Below are positions 61,689 to 64,000 of a stretch of 64,000 nucleotides of DNA, in pieces. This DNA comes from an uncultured Dongia sp. Its GTDB lineage: Bacteria; Pseudomonadota; Alphaproteobacteria; Dongiales; Dongiaceae. The notes under the pieces were generated by a model. That model made no database searches and was not told the origin of the DNA. It worked only from the letters and a program-made list of their open reading frames with translations. The stretch lies in assembly GCF_936916975.1 (NCBI RefSeq), contig NZ_CAKZGO010000041.1, positions 62,001-126,000 on the forward strand. Direction: 5' to 3'. Positions within the stretch are counted from its first letter, which is position 1; each line of letters opens with the position of its first letter. The translations under genes and the position numbers were made by a program.

Positions 61689-61835
61689 AGAAACCATGGA
61701 TGTAAACAGAACTGTAATAAGTGCATTGACCACGAGCGACACGATCAACTATCGTCCGAGACGCGGCGTTGATCCGTTGTCGCCAAGCGGAACGGATCCA
61801 AGAAGTGGACCGAGTGGTCAAGCAGGGAGCACGGC

Positions 61836-63662
61836 GTGGCGCTTTCGACCTATCTGGTGCCGAGTGCTGCCAAGAGCGCTGTGGCGTTGTGCCTGGTCGT
61901 GGCGCTGCCGTGCCTTGCCATTCACGTCGCATTCACGGGTCCCTTGGTGACGACGATCACCAATTTCCTGGTGATGCTGACCGCGGTGGCGGCCCTAGGG
62001 GTGTTTGCGGGTAACAGCGGCATCCTCAGTTTCGGCCATTGCGCCTTCATGGCGCTAGGCGCGCAGATTTCCGCCACCCTGACGATCGCGCCAGCCATGA
62101 AGAAGTCGGCCTTTCCGCTGCTGCCGGATTTCATCCTGCAAAACCAGCTGGGCCTGGTCCTGGCGCTGCTCGTCACCATGATACTTGTCGGCACTGTGGC
62201 CTGGGCGATCGGCCTGGCAATCTGCCGGCTCAACGGGTCTTCGGCCTCGATCTCCACGCTGGGTCTGCTGATCATTGTCGAATCCCTGATCGTGGCGGCG
62301 CAGGGCTACACGCGCGGCAATCAGGCGGTCTATGGCGTGCAAAAGCTGATCAACATCCCCACGGCCCTGGCGCTCGCCTTGCTGGCGATTGCGGTGGCGC
62401 GCCTGTTTCGCGACAGCCGGCCGGGGCTGCTGCTGCGCGCTGGCCGCGAGAACGAGGCGGCGGCGCAATCGGTCGGCATCGATGTGCCGCGTCAGCGGCT
62501 GACCGCCTGGGTCGTGTCGGCCATGCTGTCGGCCATGGCGGGTGCCATGATGGCGCATTTCCTGACGGTCTTTTCACCCAAGCAATTCTATTTCGATCTC
62601 ACCTTCGCGATCATTGTCATGCAGGTGGTTGGCGGGATGGCGAGCGTGACCGGGGCCGTCGCAGGTGCGGTGCTGGTGACCGCGTTGATAGAAGTGCTGC
62701 GGCGGTTTGAGAATGGTCTCGATCTTGGCTTCATGCAGGTGCCGCAGATCTTCGGCGTCACCCAGGTGGGCTTGAGCCTCATCATCATCGTGACGCTCTA
62801 CCGGCGGCGCGAAGGGCTGCTGGGCTTTGCGGAGATTGAGAATTTCTGGCCGGCCTTGCGCCGCGTCATTGGTGGAGCACCGATCGGCGGCACCCCCGCG
62901 GCGGCATCGCCGGCACCCGCCGGCGAGCTGGCGGTCGAGGGCGTCACCAAGGCCTATGGCGGTCTGGTCGCCGTCGATCAGGTGAACCTGACGCTGCGGA
63001 CCGGTGAGATCCTTGGGCTGATCGGGCCGAACGGGTCCGGCAAGACCACGCTGCTGGGCTGTATTGCCGGCACGCACGCGCCCACAGCCGGCAAGGTCCG
63101 CATCGATCAGACGGAGATCACCGGTCATCCGCCGTATGTGGTGGCTCGTCTCGGTATCGGCCGGACGTTCCAGAACATTCGTCTCTTCACGAATTTGACG
63201 GCGCTGGAAAACGTGATGGCTGCTCTAGCGCAACGCCATAGCGCCATCCCGCGGCAGGAACTGGAATCCCGTGCGCTCGATCTGCTCGGCGAACTCAAGA
63301 TCGCGGAGCTTGCCGGCCGCACCGCGGGGACGCTGGCCTATGGGCAGCAGCGCCGGCTGGAAATTGCCCGTGCGCTCGCTCTCGAACCCAGATTCATGCT
63401 CCTCGACGAGCCGGCCGCGGGGATGAATGAAAGCGAGACCAATGATCTCCTTGGCATTCTGGCCTGGCTGGTCAAGGAACGCGGCCTGGGATTGCTGATC
63501 GTGGATCATGACATGCAGCTCATCATGCGTCTTTGCCAGCGCATCGCGGTGCTCAACAAAGGCCAATTGATTGCCCTCGGCACGCCGGCCGAGGTGCAGC
63601 GGAACCCCGCGGTGCGCGAGGCTTATCTCGGGCGCCGTCATGCCGAGAAGATGATTGCATGA
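61836..63662 (+). CDS. Branched-chain amino acid-type ABC transporter, fused permease (LivM) and ATP-binding (LivG) protein
   Basis: Permease GNSGILSFGHCAFMALGAQISATL; ATPase GLIGPNGSGKTTLLGCIAGTHAPTAGKV, GRTFQNIRLFTNLTALENVM, LAYGQQRRLEIARALALEPRFMLLDEPAAGMNESE. Confidence 0.95.
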   Translation: MALSTYLVPSAAKSAVALCLVVALPCLAIHVAFTGPLVTTITNFLVMLTAVAALGVFAGNSGILSFGHCAFMALGAQISATLTIAPAMKKSAFPLLPDFILQNQLGLVLALLVTMILVGTVAWAIGLAICRLNGSSASISTLGLLIIVESLIVAAQGYTRGNQAVYGVQKLINIPTALALALLAIAVARLFRDSRPGLLLRAGRENEAAAQSVGIDVPRQRLTAWVVSAMLSAMAGAMMAHFLTVFSPKQFYFDLTFAIIVMQVVGGMASVTGAVAGAVLVTALIEVLRRFENGLDLGFMQVPQIFGVTQVGLSLIIIVTLYRRREGLLGFAEIENFWPALRRVIGGAPIGGTPAAASPAPAGELAVEGVTKAYGGLVAVDQVNLTLRTGEILGLIGPNGSGKTTLLGCIAGTHAPTAGKVRIDQTEITGHPPYVVARLGIGRTFQNIRLFTNLTALENVMAALAQRHSAIPRQELESRALDLLGELKIAELAGRTAGTLAYGQQRRLEIARALALEPRFMLLDEPAAGMNESETNDLLGILAWLVKERGLGLLIVDHDMQLIMRLCQRIAVLNKGQLIALGTPAEVQRNPAVREAYLGRRHAEKMIA

Positions 63663-63711
63663 AGAAACGACCAAGAAACTGTCCCAACAACCAGCTTGCA
63701 GGAGGCACAAC

Positions 63712-64000
63712 ATGTCCAGGTTTCTGAAAATCGGTGTATCGCTCGCCGCCCTTGCCATCTCCACCGCGACCGGCGCTTTGGCAGACGATGTCTTGAAAAT
63801 CGGCTTTGCCGGCGGCTTCACGGGCTATCTCGCCCCTTATGACCAGCCGACATTGCAAGGCATCGAACTTGCGGTCGACGAAATCAACAACGCCGGCGGC
63901 ATCGACGGCAAATTGAAGATCGAAGTCATCACCCGCGATATGCGTTCCGAAATTGCCCAATCCGCCGTCATGGCACAGGAACTGATCGATCAGGGCATCA
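63712..64000 (+). CDS. Branched-chain amino acid-type ABC transporter substrate-binding protein (3' truncated by window)
   Basis: Signal peptide; DDVLKIGFAGGFTGYLAPYDQPTLQGIELAVDEINNAGGIDGKLKIEVITRDMRSEIAQSAVMAQELIDQGI. Confidence 0.93.
   Translation, partial: MSRFLKIGVSLAALAISTATGALADDVLKIGFAGGFTGYLAPYDQPTLQGIELAVDEINNAGGIDGKLKIEVITRDMRSEIAQSAVMAQELIDQGI

Overview
64 kb window from a GC-rich, probably alphaproteobacterial chromosome. No rRNA, tRNA, CRISPR array or transposase was seen. Left to right: (1) end of a flagellin gene, fliD, fliS, then an ECF sigma / membrane protein / CnrX-ZraP-like trio (1-4.3 kb); (2) a large RTX + cadherin-like + FG-GAP repeat protein whose reading frame is broken at four places (4.76-10.44 kb); (3) a catabolic cluster with an AroE-like dehydrogenase, class II aldolase, DUF1537 kinase, class III aminotransferase, GntR regulator, split transketolase, Dpp-type ABC importer and aldehyde dehydrogenase (10.5-24.3 kb), controlled from a divergent promoter with two near-identical palindromes; (4) a divergent beta-oxidation-type cluster with an IclR regulator and a perfect 17-bp palindrome (24.3-31.4 kb); (5) a nitrate assimilation cluster cysG-nasA-nirD-nirB-nrtCD-nrtB-nrtA-nasS-nasT (31.5-44.6 kb). 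The leader upstream of nrtA carries a sigma54-like promoter, two A1/G4 hexaloop hairpins and an overlapping intrinsic terminator, as expected for NasT/ANTAR antitermination; (6) a PLD-like lipoprotein, an HlyD/DUF2955 efflux set, small secreted proteins and metH (44.8-55.7 kb); (7) an amine/glutamyl-type catabolic cluster with separate amidohydrolase and glutamine-synthetase-like genes, which correspond to the two halves of fungal FluG, plus RpiR, DadA-like oxidoreductase and Liv-type transporter genes (55.7-64 kb). The best candidates for something undescribed are the 10.5-24.3 kb cluster and the FluG-like cluster. The ANTAR leader is the strongest regulatory finding. All assignments come from reading the translations and motifs; no database search was run.
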